Origin: Caballeronia ptereochthonis
GTDB lineage: Bacteria; Pseudomonadota; Gammaproteobacteria; Burkholderiales; Burkholderiaceae
Reading direction: 5' to 3'
NCBI RefSeq assembly: GCF_001545075.1
Contig: NZ_FCOB02000044.1
Coordinates: 1-60,793 of the forward strand
Length of the DNA: 60,793 bases
This document shows positions 42,424 through 51,884 of this stretch, in pieces (positions within the stretch are counted from its first letter, which is position 1; every line of letters starts with the position of its first letter). The translations under genes and the position numbers were made by a program. A model generated the notes under the pieces. It was given only the letters and a program-made list of their open reading frames with translations. It did not search any database and had not been told where the DNA came from.

Positions 42424-42778
42424 TCAGGGCGCCGCTACCGCCTGCGTCTTCGGGCTATACGACGTGTAGAAGCTCGATCCGGTGCAGGCAGGCGCCGCGT
42501 CGTTGTAGAGCGGGGCGCCCTGGGTCCAGTTCGCGCCGTCGTGCCAGTCGCCGTTGCCGGTGTACTTCGCTACCGCCGGATACGGATAGACGGGACGCGA
42601 TGCCGTCACCCTGCTCGCCGAATCGGTCTGGTAGCTCATGACCGCATTTTGGCGCCGCGCTCCGTTCGACCCCGCCGGTGGTCTGCGAGACCAGGTCGAT
42701 ATTGGGGAAGCCTTCGCCGCCGCCGCAGTGGCCCGCGCCCGGCACCACATACATCAGTGGGTGCATCGCGACAGTGAA
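42424..42778 (-). pseudogene. 3' relic of a tannase/feruloyl esterase gene
   Basis: Minus-strand reading gives MYVVPGAGHCGGGEGFPNID, the conserved late GHCGGGxG block of tannases, in one frame. A second frame (offset by one frameshift near 42640-42690) gives RPVYPYPAVAKYTGNGDWHD, matching the final RPxCPYP-x-YxGxGD segment. The stop is at 42424. The N-terminal three quarters, including the Ser nucleophile, are missing and the 5' end joins the AtzH-like gene. So this is a truncated and frameshifted gene. Its last stretch (YNDAAPACTGSSFYTSY) still resembles the family. Confidence 0.75.
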
Positions 42779-43148
42779 TCCAGCTCACATGCGCACTGAC
42801 CACGCGCCAGCCTTCAGGCATCTTCACCCACGTCTGGCTCTGCCTGCCGATACGCGGCTCGCCTTCGCGCCGGAACTCGATATGCGTGACGGCGAACGCA
42901 TCGCCGTAAGTCGTCACGACGCGCGCCGTCACCGTTCGCGCGAGCCCCTTGCCGGGCCGTGCGGCGCGAAACGCGCGGATCGCCTCGCAGCCGTAGAGGT
43001 TCTCCGTCGCGCCGTAGCGCACTGTGTGCGGCGAATCGAAGAACAGTGCATCGAGCATGGCGACGTCGTTGGTGACGAGCGCTTTCTCGTACGCATCGAA
43101 GGCCGCGTCGACTTCGGCGAGCACGTCCGGCCGATCGATCTCGTTCAT
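42636..43148 (-). CDS. AtzH/HpxZ-like small protein, C-terminus fused by rearrangement
   Basis: A 170-codon frame. The first 120 residues are an AtzH/HpxZ-type NTF2-like domain (LAEVDAAFDAYEKALVTNDV, LDALFFDSPHTVRYGATENL, GRQSQTWVKMPEGWRVVSAH). Normal members end a few residues after this; here the native stop is lost and about 47 arginine-rich residues are read out of frame through the tannase relic. The start ATG overlaps the AtzE-like stop (43145-43148). The domain itself is complete, so function may be kept. Confidence 0.82.
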   Translation of the reverse strand: MNEIDRPDVLAEVDAAFDAYEKALVTNDVAMLDALFFDSPHTVRYGATENLYGCEAIRAFRAARPGKGLARTVTARVVTTYGDAFAVTHIEFRREGEPRIGRQSQTWVKMPEGWRVVSAHVSWIHCRDAPTDVCGAGRGPLRRRRRLPQYRPGLADHRRGRTERGAKMRS

Positions 43149-44566
43149 GCGTCCGCACCCGAGGCAAGCAGCGCTTCGTCGAACGGCGGCGGCGGACAAA
43201 ACGCGACGTGAGCCGCTTCGAGTCTGCGCGCCGCTTCGAAGGCGAGATCCTCGCGCCAGGGCGGCGCGATCAATTGAACGGCGATCGGCAAGCCGCTCTT
43301 CGTGCGCATCGGCGCGGCGACGACCGGCAAGCCCAGGCACGAGACCGGCTGCGTCAGCAAGCCCAGGTTCGCCCGTACCGCGAGCCGCTCGCCGTTGATC
43401 TCCATGAACTCGTCGCCGATGTGCGGCGCGACCATCGGCGTGGCAGGCGCAATGAGCACGTCGTAGCGTTCGAACAACTCGAGCACGCGCCGCCTCAACG
43501 CCGCGCGCACGCGTTGCGCCTGCACGATCCACGCCGCGGGCAGCAGCGCGCCCGCGATCAGACGGTCGCGCGACAAGGGCTCGCGCTCGTCGTAACGCGC
43601 GCGCAGGTTCGCCATGTGCAGCTGGCCGGCTTCCGCCGCGGTGATGAGAAACGCCGCGCCGCGCGCCGCATCGGCATCGGGATACTCGACGGTCTGTGAC
43701 GCGTCCAGCGCGTCTGCCGCCGCATGCGATGCTTCGCGCGCTTCATCGTTCGAGTGTTCGTCGAAGTAACCGCCCAGCCGTGCGACACGCAATGCGCCGT
43801 GCCTGGTGTTCGCGGATTCGAACGCGCGCTGCGCGCACGCCGGATCGAGCGGGTCGGCGAACTGCAATGCGTCATGGATGGCGGCGAGATCCTCGACATT
43901 GCGCGCGAACGCACCCATATGATCCAGGCTCGCGACGAACGGATACGTGCCGTGCCGCGACAGGCGTCCATACGTCGGCTTCACGCCGAACACGCCGCAC
44001 AGCGACGCGGGCACGCGCACCGAGCCGTTCGTGTCGGTGCCGAGCGTGACGGGTACGAAGCCCGCTGCAACGGCCGCCGCGCTGCCGCCCGACGATCCGC
44101 CCGACGAGCGCGCGAGATCATGCGGATTACGGCACGGTCCCGCGTGGTGATTCTCTGTCGTGAAGCCGTACGCGAACTCGTCCATGTTGAGCGCGCCGAC
44201 GAGGATCGCGCCATGATCGGCGAGGCGCGCGACGAGCGTCGCGTCGCGGGCGGCGGGCGGCGCGTTCGCGAGCACGCGCGAACCGGCGATCGTCGCGATG
44301 CCCTCGATATCGAAGAGATTCTTCGCGGCGAACGGAACGCCCGCGAGCGGCGGCAACGCATCGCCCCGCGCGCGGCGTGCATCTAGCGCGTCCGCTTCGG
44401 CGAGCGCGCGTTCACGCGTGACCTCGGTGAACGCATTGACTTGCGCGTCGTATGCATCGATGCGCGCGAGCGTCGCTTCGATCAGCGTGCGTGCGCTGAA
44501 TGCGCCATCGGCATACGCACGCGCGATGGTGAGCGCGCCATACGAAGAGTAGTCATGCGCTGTCAT
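43145..44566 (-). CDS. AtzE-family amidohydrolase (amidase signature)
   Basis: A 473-residue amidase-signature enzyme with the Ser-cisSer-Lys triad: K82 in FAAKNLFDIEG, S158 in RSSGGSSGGSAAAVAAG and S182 in GTDTNGSVRVPAS. AtzE family members hydrolyse 1-carboxybiuret or, as HpxY-like enzymes, oxalurate, with AtzG as small subunit. Both partner genes are present here: AtzG-like overlapping at its start and AtzH-like at its end. Confidence 0.92.
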   Translation of the reverse strand: MTAHDYSSYGALTIARAYADGAFSARTLIEATLARIDAYDAQVNAFTEVTRERALAEADALDARRARGDALPPLAGVPFAAKNLFDIEGIATIAGSRVLANAPPAARDATLVARLADHGAILVGALNMDEFAYGFTTENHHAGPCRNPHDLARSSGGSSGGSAAAVAAGFVPVTLGTDTNGSVRVPASLCGVFGVKPTYGRLSRHGTYPFVASLDHMGAFARNVEDLAAIHDALQFADPLDPACAQRAFESANTRHGALRVARLGGYFDEHSNDEAREASHAAADALDASQTVEYPDADAARGAAFLITAAEAGQLHMANLRARYDEREPLSRDRLIAGALLPAAWIVQAQRVRAALRRRVLELFERYDVLIAPATPMVAPHIGDEFMEINGERLAVRANLGLLTQPVSCLGLPVVAAPMRTKSGLPIAVQLIAPPWREDLAFEAARRLEAAHVAFCPPPPFDEALLASGADA

Positions 44567-44766
44567 GGGCGATACACCGGCGCGGGTTCGTCGCCGGCAT
44601 CGACGGAATACGCGAGCACGGGTGCAGCGAGCTGCGCGATGCGCGCGAACTGCGCTTTCACCCGGGCGGCGGCGCCGTCGGAGAGCGCGGGAAAGTGCAG
44701 CGCGAGCGCGGCATCGGCATAGGCGTCGAGCACGGCATCGGAGGAGGAGGAGGACATGGCATTCAT
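44563..44766 (-). CDS. AtzG-like (DUF4089) small subunit
   Basis: A 67-residue protein with a Ser-rich start and a helix pair (AVLDAYADAALALHFPALSD, VKAQFARIAQLAAPVL). The AtzG subunit of carboxybiuret hydrolase is this size, encoded directly before atzE, with an ATGA overlap as here (44563-44566). ATG 44757 would give three residues fewer. AtzG is needed for AtzE assembly in known systems. Confidence 0.82.
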   Translation of the reverse strand: MNAMSSSSSDAVLDAYADAALALHFPALSDGAAARVKAQFARIAQLAAPVLAYSVDAGDEPAPVYRP

Positions 44767-44890
44767 GCTCACGAAAGAGTGGGAAGGAGTTGGCGCATGC
44801 GCGATCAACGCGCGATCGCGCGGCGCAGGCGCATGCTCCGGTGCGGGCGTTTCTGCGGGTGAGCGGGTGCTCGAACTCACATAAGCCCTT

Positions 44891-45787
44891 TTAGCGAGCG
44901 ATCTTTCTTCGTTTCGCGATCGACCCGACGATCAGCAATCCGCCGATCATCACCGCGAGCGACATCAGCGTCGTCAACGTGCCGAGCGCGTAGATCACGG
45001 GCGTCGTCACCGATGTCGTCAGGCCCTGCAATTCGAGCGGCAGCGTGTTCTGATCACCGATCGCCTGCGAAGTGCGCGCGATTTCATCCCACGAGAGCGT
45101 GAAGCCGAACATGCCCACGCCGATCACGGAAGGCCCGATGATCGGCAGCACCACATGCCTGAAGGACTGCCACGGCGATGCGCCGAGATCGCGCGCCGCC
45201 TCCTCGTAGGCGGAATTGAAGCGGTTGAAGACCGCGAACATCACGAGCAGGCCGAACGGCAGCGTCCACGTGAGATGCGCGCCGAGCGCCGAGGTGAAGA
45301 GGCCCATCGACGTGGTCCAGCCATCCGCGAACGACTGGAAGCCCCATTCGTTCGCCAGATACTTGATGAGCGTGTCGAGCAGGCGGAACGTCAGGCCGAT
45401 GCCGAGCGACACGATGATCGACGGCATGATCAGGCTTGCCACCGACACGTAGAACACCGCCGTATCGCCGCGAAAGCGCCGTCTGAACGCGAGCCCGGCG
45501 CTCACGGAAAACAGCACGGTCAGCACGGTCGCCGCGAGCGCGAGCTTCACGGAGCGTCCGAATGCCGCCCAGATGTCGATGTCGCCGACGCCGTCGCGCA
45601 AGGCGGCGAACCAGTGCAGCGAGACGCCGCGCATCGGGAACGTGAGACCGCCTTCCGGACCCTGAAAGGACAGAATGAAGATCGTGATGACCGGCCCATA
45701 CAGGAACAGCACGAAGAGGCCGAAGACGAGCGCGAGCCAGTAGAAGCTCGCCGGCCGGTGCTCCCGGTGTGCGATGGAACCCGCCAT
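44891..45787 (-). CDS. ABC permease, PotC-like
   Basis: A 298-residue permease with six TM helices and the coupling-loop motif EEAARDLGASPWQSFRHVVLP (EAA loop). The family is that of spermidine/putrescine and related importers. It starts one base after the partner permease, so translation is likely coupled. Part of the run binding protein - ATPase - two permeases. Confidence 0.92.
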   Translation of the reverse strand: MAGSIAHREHRPASFYWLALVFGLFVLFLYGPVITIFILSFQGPEGGLTFPMRGVSLHWFAALRDGVGDIDIWAAFGRSVKLALAATVLTVLFSVSAGLAFRRRFRGDTAVFYVSVASLIMPSIIVSLGIGLTFRLLDTLIKYLANEWGFQSFADGWTTSMGLFTSALGAHLTWTLPFGLLVMFAVFNRFNSAYEEAARDLGASPWQSFRHVVLPIIGPSVIGVGMFGFTLSWDEIARTSQAIGDQNTLPLELQGLTTSVTTPVIYALGTLTTLMSLAVMIGGLLIVGSIAKRRKIAR

Positions 45788-45788
45788 G

Positions 45789-46703
45789 TCACAACTCCTT
45801 TCTGATATCGACGACGCGCGTCAGCGCCCACACGATCATGAGCACGACGGCGAGCAGGATGATCGCGTTGGCCGCCGCGGCGGGGAACTGCAGGTAGCCC
45901 GTCTGCACCTGAATGATCTTGCCTACCGATGCGATCTGCTGTCCGCCCATTACACCCACGGTAAGGAAGTCGCCCATCACGATGGTGATGACGAAGATCG
46001 AGCCGATCACGATGCCCGTTTTCGAAAGCGGCAGCACCACGTCGCGGATGACCTGCCAGCCGCTCGCGCCGCCGTCGCGGGCCGCTTCGAGCAGCGACCG
46101 GTCGATGCGCATCATCGCGTTGAAGATCGGCACGATCATGAAGAAGGTGTAGAGATGCACGAACGCGAGCACCACCGAGAAGTTCGAGTACAGCAGCCAT
46201 TCGAGCGGCCGGTCGACGAGATGCGCGGACATCAGCGCCTGATTCACGAGCCCGTTGCGGCCGAGCAGCGGAATCCACGAGATCATGCGGATCACGTTCG
46301 AGGTCCAGAACGGAATGGTGCAGACGAGGAACAGCACGGTCTGCATGGCAGTCGTACGCACGTGAAAGGCGAGGAAGTATGCGATCGTGAAGCCGAGCAC
46401 GAGCGTCACGGCCCAGACGATGGCGCAGAACCTGAGCGTCGACCAGTACGTCTTGAAGGTCACGCAGACGTCCGTGAAGGAACCGCAGCCGTCGAATATC
46501 GCCGCGTAGTTCTTCAGCGTGAACGCCGGGATGATCTGATACTCGTTGAAGTCCCAGAAGCTCACGATCAGCGTGATCACGAGCGGCACGATGAAGAACA
46601 GCACGAAGGTCAGCGTGAGCGGCGTGGCCTGCAGCCATGCGCTCACGCGCCGGTGGCGCACCGGCGTTTGCTTCGCTTGCTCGAGATATTCGACGGAAGC
46701 CAT
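45789..46703 (-). CDS. ABC permease, PotB-like
   Basis: A 304-residue permease of the same family with an N-terminal cytoplasmic helix and EAA loop LLEAARDGGASGWQVIRDVV. The long periplasmic loop (FDGCGSFTDVCVTF) has two cysteines that could pair. It lies 16 bp after the binding-protein gene stop. Confidence 0.92.
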   Translation of the reverse strand: MASVEYLEQAKQTPVRHRRVSAWLQATPLTLTFVLFFIVPLVITLIVSFWDFNEYQIIPAFTLKNYAAIFDGCGSFTDVCVTFKTYWSTLRFCAIVWAVTLVLGFTIAYFLAFHVRTTAMQTVLFLVCTIPFWTSNVIRMISWIPLLGRNGLVNQALMSAHLVDRPLEWLLYSNFSVVLAFVHLYTFFMIVPIFNAMMRIDRSLLEAARDGGASGWQVIRDVVLPLSKTGIVIGSIFVITIVMGDFLTVGVMGGQQIASVGKIIQVQTGYLQFPAAAANAIILLAVVLMIVWALTRVVDIRKEL

Positions 46704-46719
46704 CGTCAGGCGCGCTCCT

Positions 46720-48009
46720 TTATGCAGCGATGAACTCGTTCCACTTCTGGACCATGTAGATGTTCTCGTCCATCACCGCGTTCCAGCAGGCGATGGCGCC
46801 CATGCGCTGGGTGTACGAGCCGCCGTCGCGCACCGTGCCCGCCTTCTCCAGCAGCTGACCGTCGGGCGCCTTGATGTCCTGCGCGGCGGGCTTGCCTTCC
46901 ATCCAGTAGTCCCACTCGTAGGCCTGCATGTGCGACTTCGCGGTTTCGGTCACGCCGGGATAGTAGCCCTGGCGCATCAGATAGGCGCCTGCCCAGCCGT
47001 CCTGGAACCAGTTGACGAATTCGTACGCGGCATCGAGCTTCTTGCCCTGCAGCGAACGCGGAAAGCCGAAGCCCGACGCCCACGAGCGATAGCCTTCCTT
47101 GAGCGGCTGGAACTTGCAGGCGATGCCCATCGTGCGAACCTTGGTGACGGCGGGCGACCACATCGACTGGATCACGACTTCGCCCGAGGCCATCAGGTTC
47201 ACGCTCTCGTTGAAGTCGCGCCAGAACGCGCGAAACTGTCCGGCGCGCTTCGCTTCGATCAGCACTTTGATGGTCTGGTCGATCTCGGCCTTGGTCATGT
47301 TGCCCTTGTCGCCGTACTTCACCTGGCCCATCGCTTCGATCGCCATCGCGGCATCCATGATGCCGATGGCCGGAATGTTGAGCAGCGCCGCCTTGCCCTT
47401 GAATTGCGGATTGAGCAAGTCCGCCCAGGTGTTCACCGGACGCGAGATGAGATCCGGACGGATGCCGAGCGTGTCGGCGTTGTAAGTCGTGGGGATGAGC
47501 GTCATCCATTCCGTGGGCGTCGTGCTGAACTCGCTCGAGCGCGCGCCCTTCAGGAACATCACTTTCTTCGGCGCGGTGCCCTGATCGCCGATCTTCTTGC
47601 CGTTCACCTCGCCCTTGGTCAGCACGGGCGTGATCTTGTCGGCGAGCTTGATGCGCTTTGCATCCATGCCCGCGAGCGTGCCGGCCGGAATCAGCTTCTT
47701 CAGCGAGAAGTATTCGGTGTCGACGATATCGAACGAATTGGGCTGCGTGATGATGCGCTTGGTGACGTCATCGGTCGTGACGGGAATGTATTGAATCTCG
47801 ATGCCCGTGTCTTCCTTGAACTTCTTTGCGATCTCCGCGCTCTGGTTCACCGCGGTGCCCAGATAGCGCAGCGTGATCTTCTCTTGCGCATGCACATAGG
47901 GAAATCCGGCGATGCCCGCCGCCGCCACCGCGCCCTTGATGAAGGTGCGGCGTGAAACGCCTTTGTTCGTGATGTCTTCTTCGCGTGCTCCGGCTTGGTC
48001 GTCGTTCAT
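46720..48009 (-). CDS. ABC transporter substrate-binding protein, PotD-like, Tat signal
   Basis: A 429-residue binding protein. The N-terminus carries a twin-arginine signal (VSRRTFIKGAVAAAG then PYVHAQEK cleavage region), so it is exported folded. The body (YLGTAVNQSAEIAKKFKEDT, FWRDFNESVNLMASGEVVIQ) is a PotD/PotF-type fold. Tat export is unusual for polyamine-type binding proteins, though found in this lineage. ATG 48009 follows GGAGAGTCC. The ligand is unknown; context suggests a nitrogenous compound. Confidence 0.9.
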   Translation of the reverse strand: MNDDQAGAREEDITNKGVSRRTFIKGAVAAAGIAGFPYVHAQEKITLRYLGTAVNQSAEIAKKFKEDTGIEIQYIPVTTDDVTKRIITQPNSFDIVDTEYFSLKKLIPAGTLAGMDAKRIKLADKITPVLTKGEVNGKKIGDQGTAPKKVMFLKGARSSEFSTTPTEWMTLIPTTYNADTLGIRPDLISRPVNTWADLLNPQFKGKAALLNIPAIGIMDAAMAIEAMGQVKYGDKGNMTKAEIDQTIKVLIEAKRAGQFRAFWRDFNESVNLMASGEVVIQSMWSPAVTKVRTMGIACKFQPLKEGYRSWASGFGFPRSLQGKKLDAAYEFVNWFQDGWAGAYLMRQGYYPGVTETAKSHMQAYEWDYWMEGKPAAQDIKAPDGQLLEKAGTVRDGGSYTQRMGAIACWNAVMDENIYMVQKWNEFIAA

Positions 48010-48047
48010 TGGACTCTCCTCGAATTTGAAGTTGTGAATGCCTGAGT

Positions 48048-49085
48048 TCATGCCGCGAGCGGATGCGCGTTCCGCTCGTCCCACCACACGGTCACGCGTG
48101 CGTTCGGGCCGAGCCGTTGCGGGTCGTACTCGGCGTCGCTGATCATGGAGACGAGTTCCGGCGAACCGTCGAGCGGATCGAGCATCATGCGCAGATGCGT
48201 GCCCTGGTATTCGGCCTCTCGCACCGTGCACGCAAGTCCGCCGTCGCCCGCGCTCGTGCCGGGCGCGGTTCCCTGCGGCGCGATGCGCAGCTGATCCGCG
48301 CGCACCGTGAAGAGCCGCCCGTTCGAGCCGAGCACGTTGTGGCCGCCGAGAAAGCGCGCGACGAATTCCGTGCGCGGCCGGTTGAATACTTCGAAGGGCG
48401 TGCCGCTCTGCTCGATATGACCGTGACTCATCACGACGACGAGATCGGCGAGCGACATCGCTTCTTCCTGCGAGTGCGTGACGTGCACGAAAGTGATCCC
48501 GAGCTCCTTTTGCCAGCGCTTGAGCTCGGCGCGCATCTGCACGCGCAGGAACGGGTCGAGCGCGGAGAGCGGCTCGTCGAGCAGCAGGCAGCGCGGCTGG
48601 TTGAGCAGGGCGCGCGCAAGCGCGACGCGCTGCTGCTGTCCACCCGAAAGCTGTGCGGGCTTGCGCTCCGCGTAGGCCGACATCGCGACGAGCTCCAGCA
48701 GTTCGCCCGCGCGCTTCCTGCGCGCTTCCTTCGCGACGCCGCGCACCTTGAGGCTGAACGCGACGTTGTCGAGCGCGGACAGATGCGGAAACAGCGCGTA
48801 GCTCTGAAAGACCATGGCCGTGCCGCGCGCGACGGGCTGCTCGCGCGTGACATTGCGGCCGCCGATCAGCACGTCGCCTTCGGAAACCCACTCGTGGCCC
48901 GCGATCATGCGCAGCGTCGAAGTCTTGCCGCAGCCGGACGGCCCGAGCAGGCAGCAATACGCGCCGCCGGGAATGCGCAGGTCGATCGAATCGACGGCGA
49001 GCGCGTCGCCATAGCGCTTCGAAACGTGCACGAGCTCGATATCGGCTGGGCTCGCGTGAACCACCGTGGATGCCGGCTGAACCAT
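48048..49085 (-). CDS. ABC transporter ATPase, PotA-like
   Basis: A 345-residue ATPase: Walker A GPSGCGKTS near residue 49, signature LSGGQQQR, Walker B CLLLDEPLSALDP, H-loop HVTHSQEEA. The C-terminal 100 residues form a TOBE domain. First gene of the minus-strand importer operon, divergent from the PuuE-like gene; all four parts of the importer are present and in order ATPase, binding protein, permease, permease. Confidence 0.93.
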   Translation of the reverse strand: MVQPASTVVHASPADIELVHVSKRYGDALAVDSIDLRIPGGAYCCLLGPSGCGKTSTLRMIAGHEWVSEGDVLIGGRNVTREQPVARGTAMVFQSYALFPHLSALDNVAFSLKVRGVAKEARRKRAGELLELVAMSAYAERKPAQLSGGQQQRVALARALLNQPRCLLLDEPLSALDPFLRVQMRAELKRWQKELGITFVHVTHSQEEAMSLADLVVVMSHGHIEQSGTPFEVFNRPRTEFVARFLGGHNVLGSNGRLFTVRADQLRIAPQGTAPGTSAGDGGLACTVREAEYQGTHLRMMLDPLDGSPELVSMISDAEYDPQRLGPNARVTVWWDERNAHPLAA

Positions 49086-49358
49086 GAAGGCTTGTCCTGT
49101 GAGAAGACGCTGATGGAATACAGCGGGCAAGCCATTGCAAGACATATGCCATTCGTATCTGGCCGCGTGGTCCTTGCATACGGTGACGAGCGCGGCAACG
49201 CGCGCTGACGGTACGCGTCGACGAATTGGCGCGCATATTGCACACGATCGCGGACCCCGATCGTCAGCACTTGCGCATGTCTCACGTGTGCGATCGAGGT
49301 GCGGATAACGTCCGCGTTGGGGCATGACCTAACCAAACCGGTTCATCCACACTCGACA

Positions 49359-50276
49359 ATGAACGACTTCAATCCGTTGAAGACGCATGGACGCTTCGAC
49401 TATTGCCCGATTCATGAGGGCGATGCGTACCGCTGGCCGAACGGCGCGGGCCTCGCGGTCTATCTCGGCTTCAACCTCGAGCACTTCGCCTTCGGCGAGG
49501 GACTGGGCGCCGCGCTCGGCCCGCTTTCGCCGCAGCCCGATGTGCTCAACTACAGCTGGCGCGAGTACGGCAACCGTGTGGGCGCGTGGCGCTGCATCGA
49601 ACTGTTCGATGCGCTCGACATGCCCGCGGGCACGATCGTCAACACGTCGCTCTACGATCACTGCCCCGCGCTCGTCGAAGCATGCGCCGCGCGCGGCGAC
49701 GAGCTGATCGCGCACGGCCACACGAATGCGCAGCGGCAAAGCGATCTCGACGAAGCCGGCGAACGCGCGTTGCTCGCGCACTGCCGGGCGCGCATGGTCG
49801 AGTGTTCCGGCATGACGCCTTCGGGATGGCTTTCGCCATGGATCTCCGAATCGCATCGCACGCCGGACCTGCTCGCCGAGACCGGCTATCGCTACACGCT
49901 CAACTGGTGTCACGACGACCGGCCCGTGCGCATGAACACGCGTGGCGGCCCGCTCTGGTCGATCCCGTATCCGCAGGAGCTCAACGATCTGCCGATGATC
50001 ATGGCGCGGCACATGGATATGCGCGATTTCGCGGACATGATCATCGATCAGTTCGACGAGATGCTCGAGCAGACGCAACGCGCACGCATGCCGCAGGCGC
50101 TCGTGATGGGCATCGCGCTGCATCCGTATATCGTCGGGCAGCCGTATCGCCTGCGGCATTTGCGGCGCGCGCTGACGCATATCGCATCCGCGCGCAGGGA
50201 CATCTGGCTCACGACGCCCGGCGCGATCGCGCGCCATGCGGAAGAAGCCGTGCCCTTGCGGGCGCAAGCCGCATGA
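49359..50276 (+). CDS. Polysaccharide deacetylase-fold amidohydrolase (PuuE-like)
   Basis: A 305-residue NodB-fold protein of the group that includes PuuE allantoinase. The region LIAHGHTNAQRQSDLDEAGE keeps the metal-site histidines, and HGRFDYCPIHEGDAYRWPNG with YPQELNDLPMIM are subgroup-specific. Such enzymes open cyclic ureides or imides. Stop and start overlap the GntR gene (ATGA). Divergent from the Pot-type importer. Confidence 0.88.
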   Translation: MNDFNPLKTHGRFDYCPIHEGDAYRWPNGAGLAVYLGFNLEHFAFGEGLGAALGPLSPQPDVLNYSWREYGNRVGAWRCIELFDALDMPAGTIVNTSLYDHCPALVEACAARGDELIAHGHTNAQRQSDLDEAGERALLAHCRARMVECSGMTPSGWLSPWISESHRTPDLLAETGYRYTLNWCHDDRPVRMNTRGGPLWSIPYPQELNDLPMIMARHMDMRDFADMIIDQFDEMLEQTQRARMPQALVMGIALHPYIVGQPYRLRHLRRALTHIASARRDIWLTTPGAIARHAEEAVPLRAQAA

Positions 50277-50977
50277 AGCACGAGAAGGAAAGCGCGGACG
50301 CGCGCATCTATCGATCGATCTTCGAAGGCGTGCTGAACCGCAGGCTCATGCCCGGCACGAAGCTGCCCGAGCCGGAGTTATGCGCGCTGTTCGGCGTGGG
50401 CCGCGCGGTGGTGAGGCGCGCGCTGGAAAAGCTCGCATATGACGGCATCGTCGTGCTGCGCCCGAACAAGGGCGCGGTGATCGCGCAGCCGACCCGCGAG
50501 GAGACGCGCGTGATCTTCGAGGCGCGACGCTCGGTGGAGCGCGCGCTCGTCGAACTGGCGGCGGCGCGCGCGAGCGCCGCCGACATCGCCGCGCTGCGCG
50601 AGCAGCTCGATGCGGAGCACGAGGCGATGCATCGCTTCGATCAGCCGTCGTGGGCGCGGCTCGCGAGCGAGTTTCATCTGCGCGTCGCGGCGCTTGCGGG
50701 CAACCCCATCCTCGAGCACTATCTCACCGAGCTGATTTCACGCTGCTCGCTGCTCGTCGGCGCCTACGAGCCGGTGGGCAACGCGCCGTGCGAGCACGAC
50801 GAGCACACCGCCATCCTCGATTGTCTCGAGGCGCGCGATGCCGAAGGCGCGATCGCGCATATGACGGCGCATCTGCGCAGCCTGGAGGCGCGCATCGAGA
50901 CATCGCGCATGCCGGGCGCGAAGGGGCTCGCGCATCTGCTCGGCATCGATCCCGCGCAACGAACCGCAGTGGAGTGA
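50273..50977 (+). CDS. GntR-family (FCD) transcriptional regulator
   Basis: A 234-residue GntR regulator: HTH IFEGVLNRRLMPGTKLPEPE and LFGVGRAVVRRALEKLAYDG, then an FCD domain with metal-binding histidines (ASEFHLRVAAL, HDEHTAILDCL, HMTAHLRS). ATG 50273 overlaps the deacetylase stop. It likely represses this operon and the divergent importer. Confidence 0.92.
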   Translation: MKHEKESADARIYRSIFEGVLNRRLMPGTKLPEPELCALFGVGRAVVRRALEKLAYDGIVVLRPNKGAVIAQPTREETRVIFEARRSVERALVELAAARASAADIAALREQLDAEHEAMHRFDQPSWARLASEFHLRVAALAGNPILEHYLTELISRCSLLVGAYEPVGNAPCEHDEHTAILDCLEARDAEGAIAHMTAHLRSLEARIETSRMPGAKGLAHLLGIDPAQRTAVE

Positions 50978-50978
50978 C

Positions 50979-51566
50979 ATGGAAATCGACTTCGAAGCGA
51001 TCACCGAGTATCAGCGCTACAAGCTGATGGCGAGCCTCATCGTGCCGCGGCCCATCGCGCTCGTGACGACGCTCGGCGCGAACGGCACCGTGAACGCCGC
51101 GCCGTTCTCGATGTTCAACATGCTCGGCGAGGAGCCGCCGATCGTCATGATCAGCATCAACCGGCTGGCGGACGGCACGCTCAAGGACACGGCGGTGAAC
51201 GTCCCGCGCGAAAGGGAGTTCGTCGTGCATCTCGCCGACGAGGCCATCGCGCAGCAGATGCATCGCTGCGGCGAACGCTTCGCCGCCGATGTCTCCGAGC
51301 TCGATCAAGTGGGGTTCACGGCGCTTCCCTCGACGCGCGTGAAGCCGCCGCGCATCGCGCAGGCGCCCGTCGCCTTCGAATGCGCGCTGTGGGAGACGCT
51401 CGAAACGGAGAGCCGTCATATCTTCATCGGCAAGGTGCTGATGCTGCACGCGCGCGACGAGCTCATCGATCTCGATACGTGGCGCGTGCGCCTGCAGCAC
51501 TACTTTCCGGTGGGACGCTTCGGCGCGAGCGATTATGTGACGACGCGCGACCGCTTTCAGATGTGA
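50979..51566 (+). CDS. Flavin reductase-family FMN-binding protein
   Basis: A 195-residue split-barrel flavoprotein (LIVPRPIALVTTLGANGTVN, then APFSMFNMLGEEPP, with the late FIGKVLMLHARDELIDLDTW). The family includes flavin reductases feeding two-component monooxygenases, but no monooxygenase gene is adjacent. One base separates it from the GntR stop, so it is in the operon. Confidence 0.9.
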   Translation: MEIDFEAITEYQRYKLMASLIVPRPIALVTTLGANGTVNAAPFSMFNMLGEEPPIVMISINRLADGTLKDTAVNVPREREFVVHLADEAIAQQMHRCGERFAADVSELDQVGFTALPSTRVKPPRIAQAPVAFECALWETLETESRHIFIGKVLMLHARDELIDLDTWRVRLQHYFPVGRFGASDYVTTRDRFQM

Positions 51567-51884
51567 TTCCCGGATGATGCTTCGTCGCCGCCGGGGGGTG
51601 GCCCGCACCATCGCATCGGCGGCGGCGGGCGCGTTTTCGGGGCTTGCGACCGCGGAACGGTAAACTTCGGCGGCGAACGCGTGAAGTGCCTCGGGGGGGC
51701 GCACGTGGCGTGCGGCGTCGGAATTCCGGCTTTCATCCACCCTGCATGCCTCGGTGACCAGAGAATTGGCCGGATTCAGGGGAGCGCCCGACGTTTCCCC
51801 TTGCTGCGCCGCGAATCACTATGGTAGAAGCACCGCATCGACGCGCCCGCGTTCGGCGCGAATTCAACGTTACAGGAGCACGCA
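51567..51884. other. Intergenic region, no supported gene
   Basis: 318 bp after the flavin reductase gene. It starts with a very GC-rich, structured stretch (CGCCGCCGGGGGG and GGCGGCGGCG) that could fold and end transcription, though no clean T-run follows. The right end holds the promoter of the RHH gene. Nothing coding is supported. Confidence 0.5.
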
